Shown: positions 49,801-57,772, counted from the stretch's first letter. The stretch is DNA of 64,000 bases from Leptoclinus maculatus (GCA_032191485.1 JAVDOI010000016.1:15473176-15537175), one strand, 5' to 3'. Program-made: numbers and translations. Notes: generated by a model from the letters alone, not told the origin.

Positions 49801-49962
49801 AGTCACATCAACCGAATGACATCGCCAGGGCCAGGGCGCACAATGCCAGATTTTCGAGACTTTGCATACTTACACAAAAACTCCGAAAAGCATAACTCGG
49901 ATGCCGATCTCCAAAGCCAGCTCCCGCACGTTTTTCCTGCGGTCAGGGGGCGACACGTTCAT
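12996..49962 (-). CDS. plpp4: Phospholipid phosphatase 4 (PAP2 superfamily), whole gene, seven coding exons
   Basis: Seven minus-strand exons (49962-49874, 30851-30743, 25831-25741, 22710-22647, 22493-22369, 14892-14722, 13204-12996) join to 858 nt, giving 285 aa and a TGA stop. All introns are GT..AG and the frame is kept at each junction. The family is an integral-membrane, magnesium-independent lipid phosphatase acting on substrates such as diacylglycerol pyrophosphate and phosphatidate. About six hydrophobic segments are visible (roughly 15-35, 67-82, 95-116, 159-176, 190-206, 217-233). Catalytic motifs are C1 K113-x6-R120-P121, C2 P154-S-S-H157 and C3 S206-R-x5-H213-x3-D217. The C-terminal LPLEGLTEGPV tail and the LALALNGVFTNTIKLIVGR core point to PLPP4; PLPP5 shares the core but ends differently. 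As recalled, the human protein is 271 aa; the excess here is a 14-residue N-terminal extension. Identity is by recognition, not alignment. Confidence 0.95.
13205..14721 (-). other. plpp4: plpp4 intron 6
   Basis: 1517 bp, donor GTCCGC and acceptor TTTGCAG. It contains a run of 29 C on the plus strand at 14210-14238, which is G29 in the transcript, about 480 nt downstream of the donor. No other feature is recognised. Confidence 0.9.
14210..14238. repeat. Poly-C run (29 nt; G-run in the plpp4 pre-mRNA)
   Basis: An uninterrupted C homopolymer preceded by GTATGCATG and followed by TACTTCTTCC. Similar runs of 19-20 C occur at 27984-28003 (intron 2) and 34929-34947 (intron 1). The exact length is prone to assembly error. 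Confidence 0.85.
14722..14892 (-). CDS. plpp4: plpp4 coding exon 6 (C3 motif)
   Basis: 171 nt encoding the end of codon 160 to one base of codon 217. It reads FAFSGLGFTSFYLAGKLQCF, a GRGRSWRLC loop, a hydrophobic helix (MVLPLYSAMMIALS), then SRTCDYKHHWQ, most of C3 including the catalytic His213. The acceptor CTGCCTGCCTATAG|TTGC follows an unusually long pyrimidine tract (about 80 nt, with C runs). The donor is CAAG|GTCCGC, which has GT and +5 G but is otherwise off consensus. Confidence 0.95.
17384..17868 (+). mobile_element. Teleost MITE-like repeat, copy 1
   Basis: Runs from about GCAGGCGACAACTTCTGG to CACTTCTTATACAGTCTA. Diagnostic phrases are TTGATTTATTACCTCAGTAA, AGCATGACGTTCATTTAGTA, CAGAGCCGTATACGGCATCT and ATGGATGACGTCACGATGAC. 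An inverted, shorter copy lies at 18775-19052. I know the family as frequent in fish introns but cannot name it; there is no open frame. Confidence 0.7.
18775..19052 (-). mobile_element. Teleost MITE-like repeat, copy 2 (inverted, truncated)
   Basis: The reverse complement of this stretch aligns with 17384-17660: AGTGAAGCC, CTCACTTGATTTATTAC, ATACAGCATGATGTTCATTT and ATGAAGCAGGGTATGC. It lacks the CGTATACGG half of copy 1. It still carries GGCCATCAGGGGGCGAC and TATATCTATAAGAAAATGAC, parts of the family that are altered in copy 1. Confidence 0.7.
19053..19262 (-). repeat. GCTAAC-rich interspersed repeat, reverse orientation
   Basis: Reads CATTAGTTTCAG and GCTGAGGCTGATGGGAACGT on the minus strand, then AGCATGCTAACAGTACATGC. 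It is the same family as 8262-8475, and it directly abuts MITE copy 2. Confidence 0.65.
22369..22493 (-). CDS. plpp4: plpp4 coding exon 5 (C1 end and C2 motif)
   Basis: 125 nt encoding the end of codon 118 to one base of codon 160: (R)PRPDYFQRCFPDGQVNAKM, then a loop with LCTGEPDLVSEGRKSFP and the C2 motif PSSH at 154-157. R120 and P121 complete C1. The acceptor is CCACTTTCAG|ACCCAG and the donor CTCCT|GTGAGTACC. The usual family C2 motif is PSGH; PLPP4 proteins deviate at its third position and this copy has Ser. Confidence 0.95.
22494..22646 (-). other. plpp4: plpp4 intron 4 (short)
   Basis: 153 bp, GTACGC donor and CCACTTTCAG acceptor. It is the only short intron of the gene, so exons 4 and 5 are close neighbours. 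Nothing else is seen in it. Confidence 0.95.
22647..22710 (-). CDS. plpp4: plpp4 coding exon 4 (C1 motif lysine)
   Basis: 64 nt encoding the end of codon 97 to two bases of codon 118: AVSLALALNGVFTNTIKLIV then G. It holds K113, the first residue of the C1 phosphatase motif. The acceptor CTTCCTCCTCCAG|CTGTG lies only 18 nt after a (TG)46 tract on this strand. The donor is GGCAG|GTACGC, and the following intron is only 153 nt. Because 64 is not a multiple of three, skipping this exon would shift the frame and remove C1. Confidence 0.95.
22729..22820. repeat. (CA)46 microsatellite, (TG)46 in plpp4 transcript
   Basis: 92 bp of pure CA on the plus strand. In the transcribed orientation it is TG/UG and ends 18 nt before exon 4. 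UG repeats are the binding sequence of TDP-43 and CELF proteins. Confidence 0.97.
25368..25404. repeat. Perfect 16 bp inverted repeat with 5 nt loop
   Basis: The arms are TTTCTGATGTCCTCCG (25368-25383) and CGGAGGACATCAGAAA (25389-25404), with loop CCTGT. All 16 positions pair. It lies in intron 3, 337 nt from exon 3, and is followed by a G homopolymer at about 25420-25431. Confidence 0.9.
25741..25831 (-). CDS. plpp4: plpp4 coding exon 3
   Basis: 91 nt encoding residues 67-96 plus one base of codon 97. It starts AISFLTPLAVIFVVKIIQRT, which is a transmembrane helix followed by a basic and then acidic loop (DKTELKEACL). The acceptor is CCTCCCAG|GCAATT and the donor TTTAG|GTACGTG. It leaves in phase 1, matching the two bases (CT) that open exon 4. 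Confidence 0.95.
26311..26437 (+). mobile_element. SINE/L2-like 3' tail, 5'-truncated
   Basis: Reads TGTCCTTGGGCAAGACACTT, then AAGTCGCTTTGGATAAAAGC and GTCTGCTAAATGACTG, ending in TGATGTAATGTAAT. This tail is shared with the tRNA-headed SINE at 53503-53677. The tRNA-like head is missing here. Confidence 0.75.
26855..26990. repeat. Diverged copy of the GGACCCAAGCGCAGG repeat
   Basis: Reads GGTGTTACCAGGTGGACCCA followed by AGCGCAGGATCACTGAGACA, parallel to TGCGGTGGCGGACCCAAACG and CAGACACAGA at 340-513. Borders are approximate. Confidence 0.4.
28153..28362. repeat. 21 bp minisatellite, 10 near-identical units
   Basis: The unit starts AGGATATGTCCCCTTTAACA and ends in C. Ten head-to-tail copies fill 210 bp and look identical. 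Because 21 is a multiple of three, several frames stay open on both strands (repeating MSPLTQD on plus, LKGTYPV on minus); these are not genes. The unit itself resembles a fragment found in many teleost flanking repeats. Confidence 0.95.
29970..30060 (-). repeat. Teleost TTAGCTTAGTATAAAG-type repeat, fragment
   Basis: The minus strand reads ACCGCTCTCAGGTCTGTACG, then AGTATGAAGCTATAGAGCCA and GATTAGCTTAGTATAAAGAG. This is a common fish interspersed element, also present on the plus strand at 35500-35680. Confidence 0.55.
30743..30851 (-). CDS. plpp4: plpp4 coding exon 2
   Basis: 109 nt encoding the last base of codon 30 and residues 31-66, starting FTEFLEPFERVIQPEELWLY and ending at KRVMF. 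The acceptor is TTGCTGCAG|ATTTAC and the donor TTC|GTAAGTACC, both strong. It enters in phase 2 and leaves in phase 0. The QPEE-WLYKNP stretch is a hallmark of the PLPP4/PLPP5 pair. Confidence 0.95.
31495..31560 (+). repeat. Possible SINE body fragment
   Basis: CTTCAGCAAGGCATTTATCA resembles the CTTGAGCAAGGCACTTAACC phrase of tRNA-derived SINEs. It is short, has neither head nor tail, and is weakly supported. Confidence 0.3.
32095..32158. repeat. (CA)32 microsatellite in intron 1
   Basis: 64 bp of pure CA, UG in the plpp4 transcript orientation, about 1.2 kb upstream of exon 2 in the transcript. Confidence 0.95.
34234..34304. repeat. (TG)n microsatellite with GCGTGC interruptions
   Basis: About 70 bp of TG with GCGTGC variants near 34274-34284, in the CA orientation for the plpp4 transcript. 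Confidence 0.9.
35500..35680 (+). repeat. Teleost TTAGCTTAGCATAAA-type interspersed repeat
   Basis: Contains TTTTGGGAAATGAGCTTGTT, TCTGTTAGCTTAGCATAAAA, GTCTGGCTCTGTCCAAAGGT and AACAAAATCTGC. This word order is typical of a high-copy fish element; a reverse fragment is at 29970-30060. Confidence 0.65.
40835..40862. repeat. (CA)14 microsatellite
   Basis: 28 bp of CA, with a TGTGTTTGTG-rich stretch about 75 bp further on (40937-40963). Confidence 0.9.
41935..42000 (+). repeat. Fragment of a TTAGGTACACCT-type teleost repeat
   Basis: AGTTGCCAGATCATTAGGTA followed by CACTCAGGTAAAACTAATGC matches the conserved start of a common fish repeat. Only about 65 bp is recognisable. Confidence 0.5.
42495..42575 (+). 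repeat. GCTAAC repeat, fragment
   Basis: Reads TATGCTAATTAGCACTTAAC then ACAAAGCACAGCTCAGCCTG, the same core as 8262-8475 and 19053-19262. It is truncated on both sides. Confidence 0.5.
43185..43556 (+). mobile_element. Solo LTR of a retrotransposon, 372 bp, with perfect 5 bp target duplication
   Basis: GTCTC at 43180-43184 and again at 43557-43561 flank a segment that starts TGTGGCGGCGGGG and ends TTTGTTACA, the TG..CA ends of an LTR. Inside are a CT tract, a TATA-like ACATAAAAACAC near 43308, and AATAAA at 43470-43475 followed by a GT-rich stretch, in plausible promoter-then-poly(A) order for the plus strand. No internal region or second LTR is present, so this is a solo LTR left by recombination. 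A 5 bp duplication fits Gypsy, BEL or Copia-type elements; the family is undetermined. It is antisense to plpp4. Confidence 0.8.
45381..46804 (+). mobile_element. hAT-type element, 1.42 kb, internally deleted
   Basis: The left end CAGTGGTGGGCCGT and the reverse complement of the right end, CAGTGGCGGGCCGT, match at 13 of 14 bases; CAG..CTG ends are hAT-like. The flanks are GTTTTGAA and GTTTTTGA, an imperfect 8 bp duplication differing by a T-run change. The interior holds a decayed N-terminal transposase piece (45941-46235), a GC-rich segment near 46380-46460, and an inverted CCAAT box near 45847. The catalytic RNaseH-like core and dimerisation region are absent. Confidence 0.8.
45941..46235 (+). 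pseudogene. hAT transposase N-terminus (ZMYM1/TTF-type zinc finger), remnant
   Basis: Three broken frames in order: MEEIITFVGF, then RFSGRVTDNAFLKKEGHFRK with SWTS, then IVRNGQSTPQLAALTQPGKG and, after another break, RYFWLTASEKRCTFYGWECV. This order (LKKEGHF, ..STPQL..GKGF, and a Cys-containing TTF-type finger) is that of ZMYM1-like hAT proteins as I recall them. Several stops and frame shifts, plus loss of everything downstream, make it inactive. Confidence 0.65.
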
Positions 49963-50270
49963 GGTTCTGAGGTAATCCAGCCACGTGAAGTAGACAGCTA
50001 GACAGAGGCGTTTTGTTTTTAGTTTTTTTCACTTTGTAATCCACCTTAACAAAGCGAGTGCTTTCCAGAAGCGGTGAGCTCCCCTCTAATCACGCACGCC
50101 GCGCGCCTCCATCGCGACTCGTACGACACCTGAAGCAGTCTCCCCCCTTCTCCTCGTCTCCGCTGCTGCTCTCCCGTGTCTACTTCGATCCCCCTCGGGC
50201 GACGTTTCCTTATTGCAACCCTGTTGGCTGACAGCTGCTGCTCTACCGAGTGAAAGTCTCCTTCCTCCAC
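49640..50270 (-). promoter_or_regulatory. plpp4: CpG-rich region around plpp4 exon 1, likely promoter and 5'UTR
   Basis: CpG dinucleotides are far denser here than in the surrounding AT-rich DNA, for example around 49690-49770, 49860-49960 and 50085-50205. The region spans the ATG and extends about 300 nt upstream of it, then ends at a CT microsatellite. Vertebrate promoters commonly sit in such islands. I see no convincing TATA box and cannot place the transcription start. Confidence 0.6.
49874..49962 (-). CDS. plpp4: plpp4 coding exon 1 (start codon)
   Basis: Encodes residues 1-29 plus two bases of codon 30. It begins MNVSPPDRRKNVRELALEIG and runs into the first hydrophobic segment. The ATG sits in a good initiation context (A at -3, AGAACCATGA) and is the first in-frame ATG: the frame stays open only about 66 nt further upstream, to a TGA near 50030, with no other ATG. 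The donor is GT|GTAAGTATGC at 49873. As I recall the mammalian protein, it starts at the Met of MRELA; here that position is Val12, so translation must start upstream. The exon lies in CpG-rich DNA. Confidence 0.9.
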
Positions 50271-50377
50271 TCCATCAATTACTTAAACTGGGTTGGAGTT
50301 TGGAGTAGCCTATAGATATGGGGGAAAAAACACAAGAGGTGTGGGTGAATAGTGAGGGTGGGGAAAGGGATGGGAGA

Positions 50378-50439
<62 letters not shown>
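50378..50439. repeat. (CT)n microsatellite upstream of the plpp4 CpG region
   Basis: About 62 bp of CT with one CG interruption, GA in the plpp4 transcription direction, about 110 bp upstream of the CpG-rich segment. GA/CT tracts near promoters can bind GAGA-like factors; no function is shown here. Confidence 0.9.
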
Positions 50440-50442
<3 letters not shown>

Positions 50443-53400
50443 CCTTGGCTTCATTTTGGAGAATCAGATGACTAGAAGTTTCTGGAACACACCACTGAGG
50501 ACCTCACAGGACCAGCTCTCGTCCGGTTAATGTGATATGATGACCTGAATGTCCTCTCGTCCAGTCTGAAGCCAAGAGACAATACACCAGAGCAAACATT
50601 TCATGAAGAAATGAAGCACTCAGAGCAAATGTGACATAAGCAAAGGTGGCGGTGGGCGTTCATTGTCATGACGGCTGGTAGGAGCAATGAACTCTCAGCC
50701 TGACACACGACATTACATCACTGTGCCCAAAAGACAGCCAAGCACAGGGGAGCCTCGACCCCCCCCCCCCCCTCCCACACACACACATATCCAATCATAC
50801 CACTATGAAGAATCCAGCCCCTCAGGGCAGCAACGTACCTGCGGGTCACAAATCCTGGCCAGCACTACGTAGACTCCCATGAATATTTGATGCCTTCTAA
50901 AACTGGCCCTCCTGCATTACCTGCCAGTCCAAGAATCCTTTCTGCATGCATACGTGAGAGGGGGGGGAAGACCGTCGTGGAAAAAGCTCCTGACCCAAAA
51001 AACGTTGGGTTTTTTTGCCGCTTTTTCTAGGTCACAAACGTTGACAAGCTGGAAGCTGACTCGGTAAATGCAATTTAGAAATTGTGCATTGTTGCTGGCT
51101 AACAAGGCACCCTGTTTGACAAGGATAAACAAATGCACACACTCAGGTACGCAGCGGCGGTTTTGATGTATTCCTTTACTTAGTTCTGGCTGATGTGCCT
51201 GAAATGTTTGCCGGCTCCCTAATAAGAACAAAACAAAACAAGAGGAGATGTGAAATGGTGGTAGGTGAGGAGGTGAGATCTTACTTCAAAGCTCTCCGGC
51301 AGCCCTCAGACTTTTCAGCTTTTACAGAGTTTATTGCGAGCCATCAACATGGTTTTACCTCACAGCATCAGAGTACTCGTGATTAGGATGAGTCACTCTG
51401 GTCAGGGAGGCTTTTCCAGACCTTTTCCGAGGGACTACGCAAACACTCAATTATCTCACAAAAGAAATAGCACTCTGCTCCCTCCCTTCTTTGTTGTCGA
51501 AAAAGCAAACATGCAAGAGCTATATGAAAAGGCACATCTTCCCTTTTTTTCACAATTCGAACATTTTGACGTTTCTTTTCCCTTCTCTGCAGTGTCGACC
51601 ATGAGTCACATTTCCCGAGGTTGTGGTTACACTGAAAGGTCAGCCATATGGCGAACTCTAAAATAGGTCGTGCTTTAATAAATCAAAGTTAAATTCATGG
51701 TTACAAAGTGATCCTAATCCCCTACATGGGTATATGGGTGCATGCACTTTCCATGGAGGATAGTCTCTCTGCTAAGACGGAGTGACTCACCATGCGACAT
51801 CTGGAATGGTCCATTGCTCCCTGAGATCAAGGCTTTATTGGACATCTCTCCTTTTATATATAATATATATATATATCCATTATACTTTGGGCGAGTTTTT
51901 AGTGGAGAACATCCCTCATTCCTGGTTCATGTACAAAGTTATATCAGTAGGCAGCATATAGTAACTTATTTTGAACCCAAGAAATGGTGGCCTGAAGAGG
52001 AAAGCAACTCGTTTTATTTTCTATTCTTGGGATTCTACAATTAGTCCCTAAAATTTGAATCAGCTCTTGAGCGAGAATTGCCAACTGTGTCTGTCGATCC
52101 AACTGCTCCCCGAAGTGGAAAGAGACATATTGCATGCTTGGCGTCCTCTCTCAACAACTACATGGCTTTCCCCCAATAAAGGAATTAGTCCTTCTTAAAT
52201 TTTCATGAACTTGGTGTTCTGTGTCCTTGGCAACTTCAGATTGCATTCAAGAACTGACCGTGAAATCATTTCAACGAGTGGCACGATTCAAGTGTTTTAA
52301 AGACAAGCAAATGCTGCTGAGTTCAGCAGTCTTACTCGTATTCGCTTCAGTATTTAACCAAACAGTCCCTACCTATGTAGCCTAATTGGCATATGTTCAT
52401 TCTCCATCCAAAATGTGTACTGTTTCCACACTTTATATGAATTTTAATATGAATTAAAATGCATATGTTTCCAACCAACTGCACCTTTGACATTTGTTCT
52501 CATTTGAAAATCTGCTAAAACGAGACTATGTCACTTTTGCACAGTGAACAGTTGCCACTGCAGCTACAAAGGAAAATGCTAAACTACGTCTTAGCATTTA
52601 CCTAAAATGCTGTGCTATTGTAACACAAGCACAATGCTGGGAAATAGTCTGTTATTACTGAGTCATTAAGTCTGACTCAGTAATGTCCATCATACACCAA
52701 TACTGACCTACAATTTGCTAACGTATACATTAGCCAATGTTTGCTAACATTAGCCACCATAAGCTATGGGCACACCAGAACAAGTAAGGCTATGACAGTA
52801 ACATATCTAAGAGTAGTGAATTCAGCAATGACGCATTAAAGTATTTATGAATTCAAGTTTTCATTTGTAAAAGGACAATTGAGTTAGTTATTCTGTCAAA
52901 AGTTACAGTCTCACTTTATGCTAGTAGTAGGTACGGGATGAAACAGGCTCCTGATGTTTGTGACTCAAAGTGTCACGTACACATAGACAACATAGTAGTG
53001 AGTACTACTCTACTAAATACAGGTTTGAAGGGCAACGGTTTGACTTCAGAACATGTAAGTTATGCTCCACAAGCACAGTACAAAGTGAGAAAAAACTAAA
53101 TTCTGCAAAACTAAATTGTGTCTTTCTAACCGTTCCTTTGTCTTTTCTATTCTTAAATAGTGCATAGTTTTACCCCTAGAGGTTTCTTAAACTAGTCAAA
53201 GGAACAAGAAGTCAGGGGAAATCACTCCTCGTTGAACTGCTCACATCATACAGTCTGGGATGAGTAGTCCAAAGTAGACAGCTCTTTATATTAAGGGATC
53301 AAAATTTAAAATGTAATTTAAAACGACACCTCTCTAAAGAAATTGTTCTGAGCAAAGTTGTTTTGAAGTAGGATGACATTGAGCTGCACCAGCTAATATC

Positions 53401-53502
53401 CTCCAGGATCTGGCTGTGTTGTAATAACAACACTGTGCTGTTTATGGAAGAGATATTGGATCAATAGCATACAATTAACTTATCTATAATTAATAGATAA
53501 GA
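50440..53502. other. Upstream flank, unassigned
   Basis: No exon is recognised. It contains a C-run at about 50760-50772, a TATATA tract near 51857-51876, weak GCTAAC-like words at 52570-52760, and a perfect 12 bp palindrome with AP-1 sites (52654-52684). Frames of 100-110 codons (50917-51231, 51334-51666) look like chance. Confidence 0.5.
52654..52684. promoter_or_regulatory. Inverted pair of AP-1-like sites in a 12 bp perfect stem
   Basis: ATTACTGAGTCA (52654-52665), loop TTAAGTC, then TGACTCAGTAAT (52673-52684). Each arm carries TGAGTCA/TGACTCA, the AP-1 consensus. It lies about 2.7 kb upstream of the plpp4 ATG. Function is unproven. Confidence 0.45.
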
Positions 53503-53677
53503 CGGGTGACCGTGGCTAAGTGGAGAGCAGGGCCGTCCTGCAATCAGAGGATCGGCAGTTCGATCTCCGGCTCCACTAGTCGCATGTCAATGAGTCCTCG
53601 AGCAAGACACTCAGCTGTGCGTGTATAGATAGATACTGAATTGGATAAAAGCGACTGTAATGTAATGTAATGTAATA
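53503..53677 (+). mobile_element. tRNA-derived SINE
   Basis: The head carries a box A-like GTGGCTAAGTGGAGAGC (53512-53528) and a box B-like GGCAGTTCGATCTCCGGC (53553-53570), the internal Pol III promoter arrangement. The body has CCTCGAGCAAGACACTCAGC. The 3' tail is TTGGATAAAAGCGACTGTAA then repeated TGTAA, an L2-type tail that would be recognised by a partner LINE. The 26311-26437 copy shares this tail. It is not a functional tRNA. Confidence 0.85.
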
Positions 53678-55129
53678 CAAAGAGATAGTGTGGCTTGAAA
53701 CAGGTTTTGATTTTCCTTACAAATTGTCATAACTTCTTTTGAAGCGTATTACATCTGTAAGTAAAATATAATGTTCCTCCTTTTTGTCTGACCAGAACTT
53801 TGACAGCCTGTAATGAGACGAGGTGGTTTGGTTCAAGATGAGGATCAGCTTCAGTGGACCCGACCGCTTTGAGATAGAAATGTGGCCAGACTTTTACTCT
53901 GGGTCAGACATTCAAGTTTATTGATTGGCATCAGTAAGACAAAAAAAAAAAACGTTGAGGTCTTGACATTTAAGTCATCTTGGTCCTGATTGGTTCCTAC
54001 TCAGTGCACAATGGATCATATTCTTTGTTGGTTGTCAGCTGTTAGTGAAAAATGAGATCATGGAGGTGTTTTCCAGATACTACTGCCAATCATGGATGTA
54101 TTTGACCGACTGTACCATTTCTGGATAAGCTGCCAAAACTTAGTGTGATGTAATGGTGAAAAGTGCATCTTCATTATAGTCTTTTTTTATGTGTTAAGAC
54201 ACTACAGTCAAAGTGACCTTTTTTTCTGAGAGTTTGGGCTATTTTGCTTCCATAACAAGTCTACTTTCAAGCATCCAAAAAAACAATAGTTAGCATCATA
54301 TAATGCCTCATTTGCATATTCAAACAAAAAATTGTAATACAAAAAGAATTATTGTCTTAAATCTACTAATACAATTGGGAAGTTTCATTTTGTTATCTGT
54401 CAGTTTTTACCCTATTACCTTAAATACATTTTTTTTTTTAAACTGAGTCAACATTTGGAGATACATAGATGATGCAAACATGTTTTAAATGCTGTACACA
54501 TCATTTGGAGATGACAAAATCATATGTTTTTTCAATTCCTTCAGTTTAACACTGTACCACTGTATTCAGTCACCAGTTAAACTGTCAACTTCTTAGGCCT
54601 AGGCTCCTGATCGGTTTGAATCTGTCCTGGTGAAAAAGTCTGTTCAAACCACAGCGGGCGGTGTGTGTGCACCACGTTGTGTGACCAGTGCCTTTAGCCC
54701 GTTAACGCCTCGCTTTACAAAGGTTTTGTACTGATTCAAACAAAACGGTGTGCTTTCACAACAACCCACCATAAAGAGTCTAGTTTCAGTCTAGGAGAGC
54801 GAGAGATGCACCTATGGTGAGTCACACAAGGAAACGAGGAAAGTCACATTGAACATCTTTCAATTCATTTCTGTTTTTATTGGGTTGTGGGGGGGGTTTT
54901 TTTCCGAGAAAGGCCTGGATCTGAGCTGAGTCTGCGTGGCAATGTAGTCTGAGTAAAAGGCCAACAGTTGTTCCCACATTTGTCACAGCTTGTGTGTGGG
55001 ACAGTAATAAATCTCCTGAATAATTCATAATATTTCAGGGGATAGAATATCTAAGCCAACTCTGAAGTAAGACTTTCTTATTATTGCCTTTTAGGTTAAA
55101 TGTAATATTTTTAAAAACATCCATAAGCT

Positions 55130-55413
55130 TTCCAGCTGTGTAATAAATTGGTGGTTAACATTACCCTCACTTTTATAAGCTGCAACATTAAAGTGATGAA
55201 CAAGTTGATGCTTCAATGATTATAATCCCATACATCATTCTGCATAATGAGTGCTTTTACTTCTGGTACTTTAAGTACATTTTGATGCTAATACTACTGT
55301 ACTTTTACTTAAGTACAACTTCGAAAGCGTGGCTTTTACTTGTAACAGAGTGTTTCTACACTCTGGTATTGCTTTTACAAACATAGAAGATCTGAGTACT
55401 TCTCCCACCACTG
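55130..55413 (-). mobile_element. hAT-like MITE of the CAGTGGTGG...AGTACTC family
   Basis: The minus strand starts CAGTGGTGGGAGAAGTACTC, then AAGTACAGTAGTATTAGCAT and CAGAATGATG, and runs to TTCATCACTTTAATGTTGCA. The plus-strand phrases CTTTTACTTCTGGTACTTTA and TACTTTTACTTAAGTACAAC are typical of this high-copy fish repeat. The far border near 55130 is approximate; there is no coding sequence. Confidence 0.65.
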
Positions 55414-57359
55414 CCTACCACTGTCCCCCATTTTCTGTAAACTCACGATCTTGCTCTGGGTCTTTAAGCATAATACAGCTTGACTAATCCGATCATCATC
55501 ACACTTATCAGAACTAATGCCATCAGTGAAATGAGTAATTAATGTCAGCAATTAGTTCTGCCTTTGAAAATGAGACGCAGTGATGAAATATTAAACTGCG
55601 ACAAGAATAGGAATTACCATGCGGCTCTTTTTGTCTGTTGGGGGGGCATTCTGTGATTTGTAGCTCCTTCACAGTGTCATCCGTTTGCTTTATTGTATTG
55701 CAAGTTCTTGGATAGCTATTGCAGAGAGGGCTTTGCCTCTGGGTGGATAAATTACTTGTCTTAGAGGGAACGAGAGGAAATGAATCAGAGGTGAAATGAC
55801 TCTACTTTTCAGAGAGCCAGATTACGGGGTGTGCATGTGTACGCAAGCCTGTAATGTATGTATTTTCACAGCGGTCCGTGCACTTATTCACAGGCTACAG
55901 TTCCACACAGCATATCCTCTCTGTTTATCATTCCGTCAGATACTGCAGCTTCACTCATAAGTCAAGAATTGCTTGGGATGAGATTCATTGATCAATCTCT
56001 TAAACACCTAAAGCAAAAACAAAAAGAGATGGATCCAAAATACTTTCTTTAAATGAAGGCAAGAGAAAATATATTGATCTACCCCTGATATGTACCGCCT
56101 TGTTTGGTAAGAAAATGTATTGATTTACCCAGGGCTGCACTTTGCTTTTGTTGTTTTCCACAACTCCATGGTCATTTCACCAGCTGCTATACTCTCTGTA
56201 GGACATATACGGTATATACAGGATGTCTTATATACAGTAAACAACCACGTTCACTATTGATGCACGAGGACAACTTCGTCACACAATTTGCCCCACAATG
56301 CACCACATGAAATGTACCTTGCATTAGCAAACCGGTGCGAGCTGACTGGTCGTGTACAATCATAATCATGATGAGTCGAGGTGTACACAGCGTGGTCTTT
56401 AATACCTGACACTCGACACATAAGTGTCCCTGATTGCCCCCCTGTTGCACTTCTTAGACGACTCTACACTTCCTACACCACAACAAGACGTCGCCAGAGA
56501 ACATAACGCAGGCAGCGATTAAGTTTGCATTAAATGTGTGTAGGAAAACAACGATATGTCGTATTTAAACATACGTTTCTAGGAGACAGGGTTGTTTGTT
56601 GTCTTTGTTTCTTCTGCAAGGGCGAGACCACTAACACCATTATCATTGTAGCCTAATTAGTGTGTAACTCCACCTAACATCCACCGAAGCAGATCTAATG
56701 AGACAGAATAACAAATACATAATCATTTAATTTACAGACAGTATGTAAAATGTGAAAAGTTGCAGAGTATACTCACTATAAGACACGTCCGTAACTTGTT
56801 TTGTTTTGATGTGATTTTCTTCTCACTTTTTTCTGTATGAATGCATCATTTTGCCTCATCTTACGGCAGAATAAAGTTCAAGTTTCTGTTAATGAGAAGA
56901 GATTGTGACATTTATGAGAGCCTGTAGAGAAAAAAGAAAAAGAAAAACAGGATTTGGGGGGATAGGAATGAAAAGAGCATGAATTTAGAGCAGAAGTGAA
57001 GTGCTTTGAGAAATGAGTGATTACAACTTGGCCATTGTCTCCCGTTTCTCACATTTGGTTATTCACCGACAAATGTGTGAGAGCGAGAGCGGTTGGTGAA
57101 GAAGAAAAGATAAGATTCTTTAATTATTAAAAACAAGTACATAATCCTCAGTCCAATGATACTGTGCAACTCTTTGTTAAAGGTCACTGATGATTGTTAT
57201 CGCCTTTCAGCTGCTCACCAGAGCCTGTTGAGAATATGTATGCAGTAATGTCAGACACTTTCTGTAATATGTCATATTATGCAGTATATATGCCATGGCC
57301 TAACTAATGAAACAACTGTGAACTTTACGCTGACACATTTCCACAGGGTGGTATAGGGA

Positions 57360-57545
57360 CAGGGGCGGTTTCTAGGGAGTTAGCGGGGCCAAAGGGAGCC
57401 AGTTCCCCCGTAATACATGGACCCCCCTCTGGTAAATGTTTTCATATCTCATGCCGCATTTATCCCCAGAGAGGGGAAAGCACTCATTGAGTATTACTAT
57501 ATGTATTGTTATATGTGTATTATTAGTCTTCAACCTATGGGCCTG
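57360..57545 (+). mobile_element. hAT-like terminal fragment (CAGGGGCGGTTTCTAGG)
   Basis: CAGGGGCGGTTTCTAGGGAG then AGCGGGGCCAAAGGGAGCCA is the left terminus of a common fish hAT family. A SINE begins about 190 bp further on, and no matching right end was found, so the element is truncated or interrupted. Confidence 0.5.
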
Positions 57546-57546
57546 G

Positions 57547-57719
57547 TACATGGACTACATTTATACAGCGCTTTTCTAGTCTTTGCAACCACTCAAAGCG
57601 CTTTACAACACAGCATTCATCCATTCCCACACACATTCATACACTGATGGCAGATGCTACCATATAAGGTGCAACCTGTTCCTCCGCAGCAATACACATT
57701 CTCACACACACACACACAC

Positions 57720-57772
<53 letters not shown>

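Larger units (their letters stand above)
30852..49873 (-). other. plpp4: plpp4 intron 1 (19 kb)
   Basis: 19,022 bp between exon 1 (donor GTAAGTATGC) and exon 2 (acceptor TTGCTGCAG). It holds several microsatellites, a solo LTR (43185-43556), an hAT element (45381-46804) and repeat fragments. No additional plpp4-like exon or unrelated gene was recognised. The longest frame (48462-49031, minus, 189 codons) resembles no family I know. Long first introns often carry enhancers, but I cannot identify any by eye. Confidence 0.9.

Noticed and set aside
12996..49962. Assignment to plpp5 rather than plpp4
   Set aside because: The core is shared, but the LPLEGLTEGPV C-terminus and the SFLTPLAVIFVVKII helix match PLPP4; PLPP5 has a different tail.
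53503..53677. Possible tRNA gene from box A and box B matches
   Set aside because: The head does not fold into a full cloverleaf by eye and continues into a SINE body and TGTAA tail.
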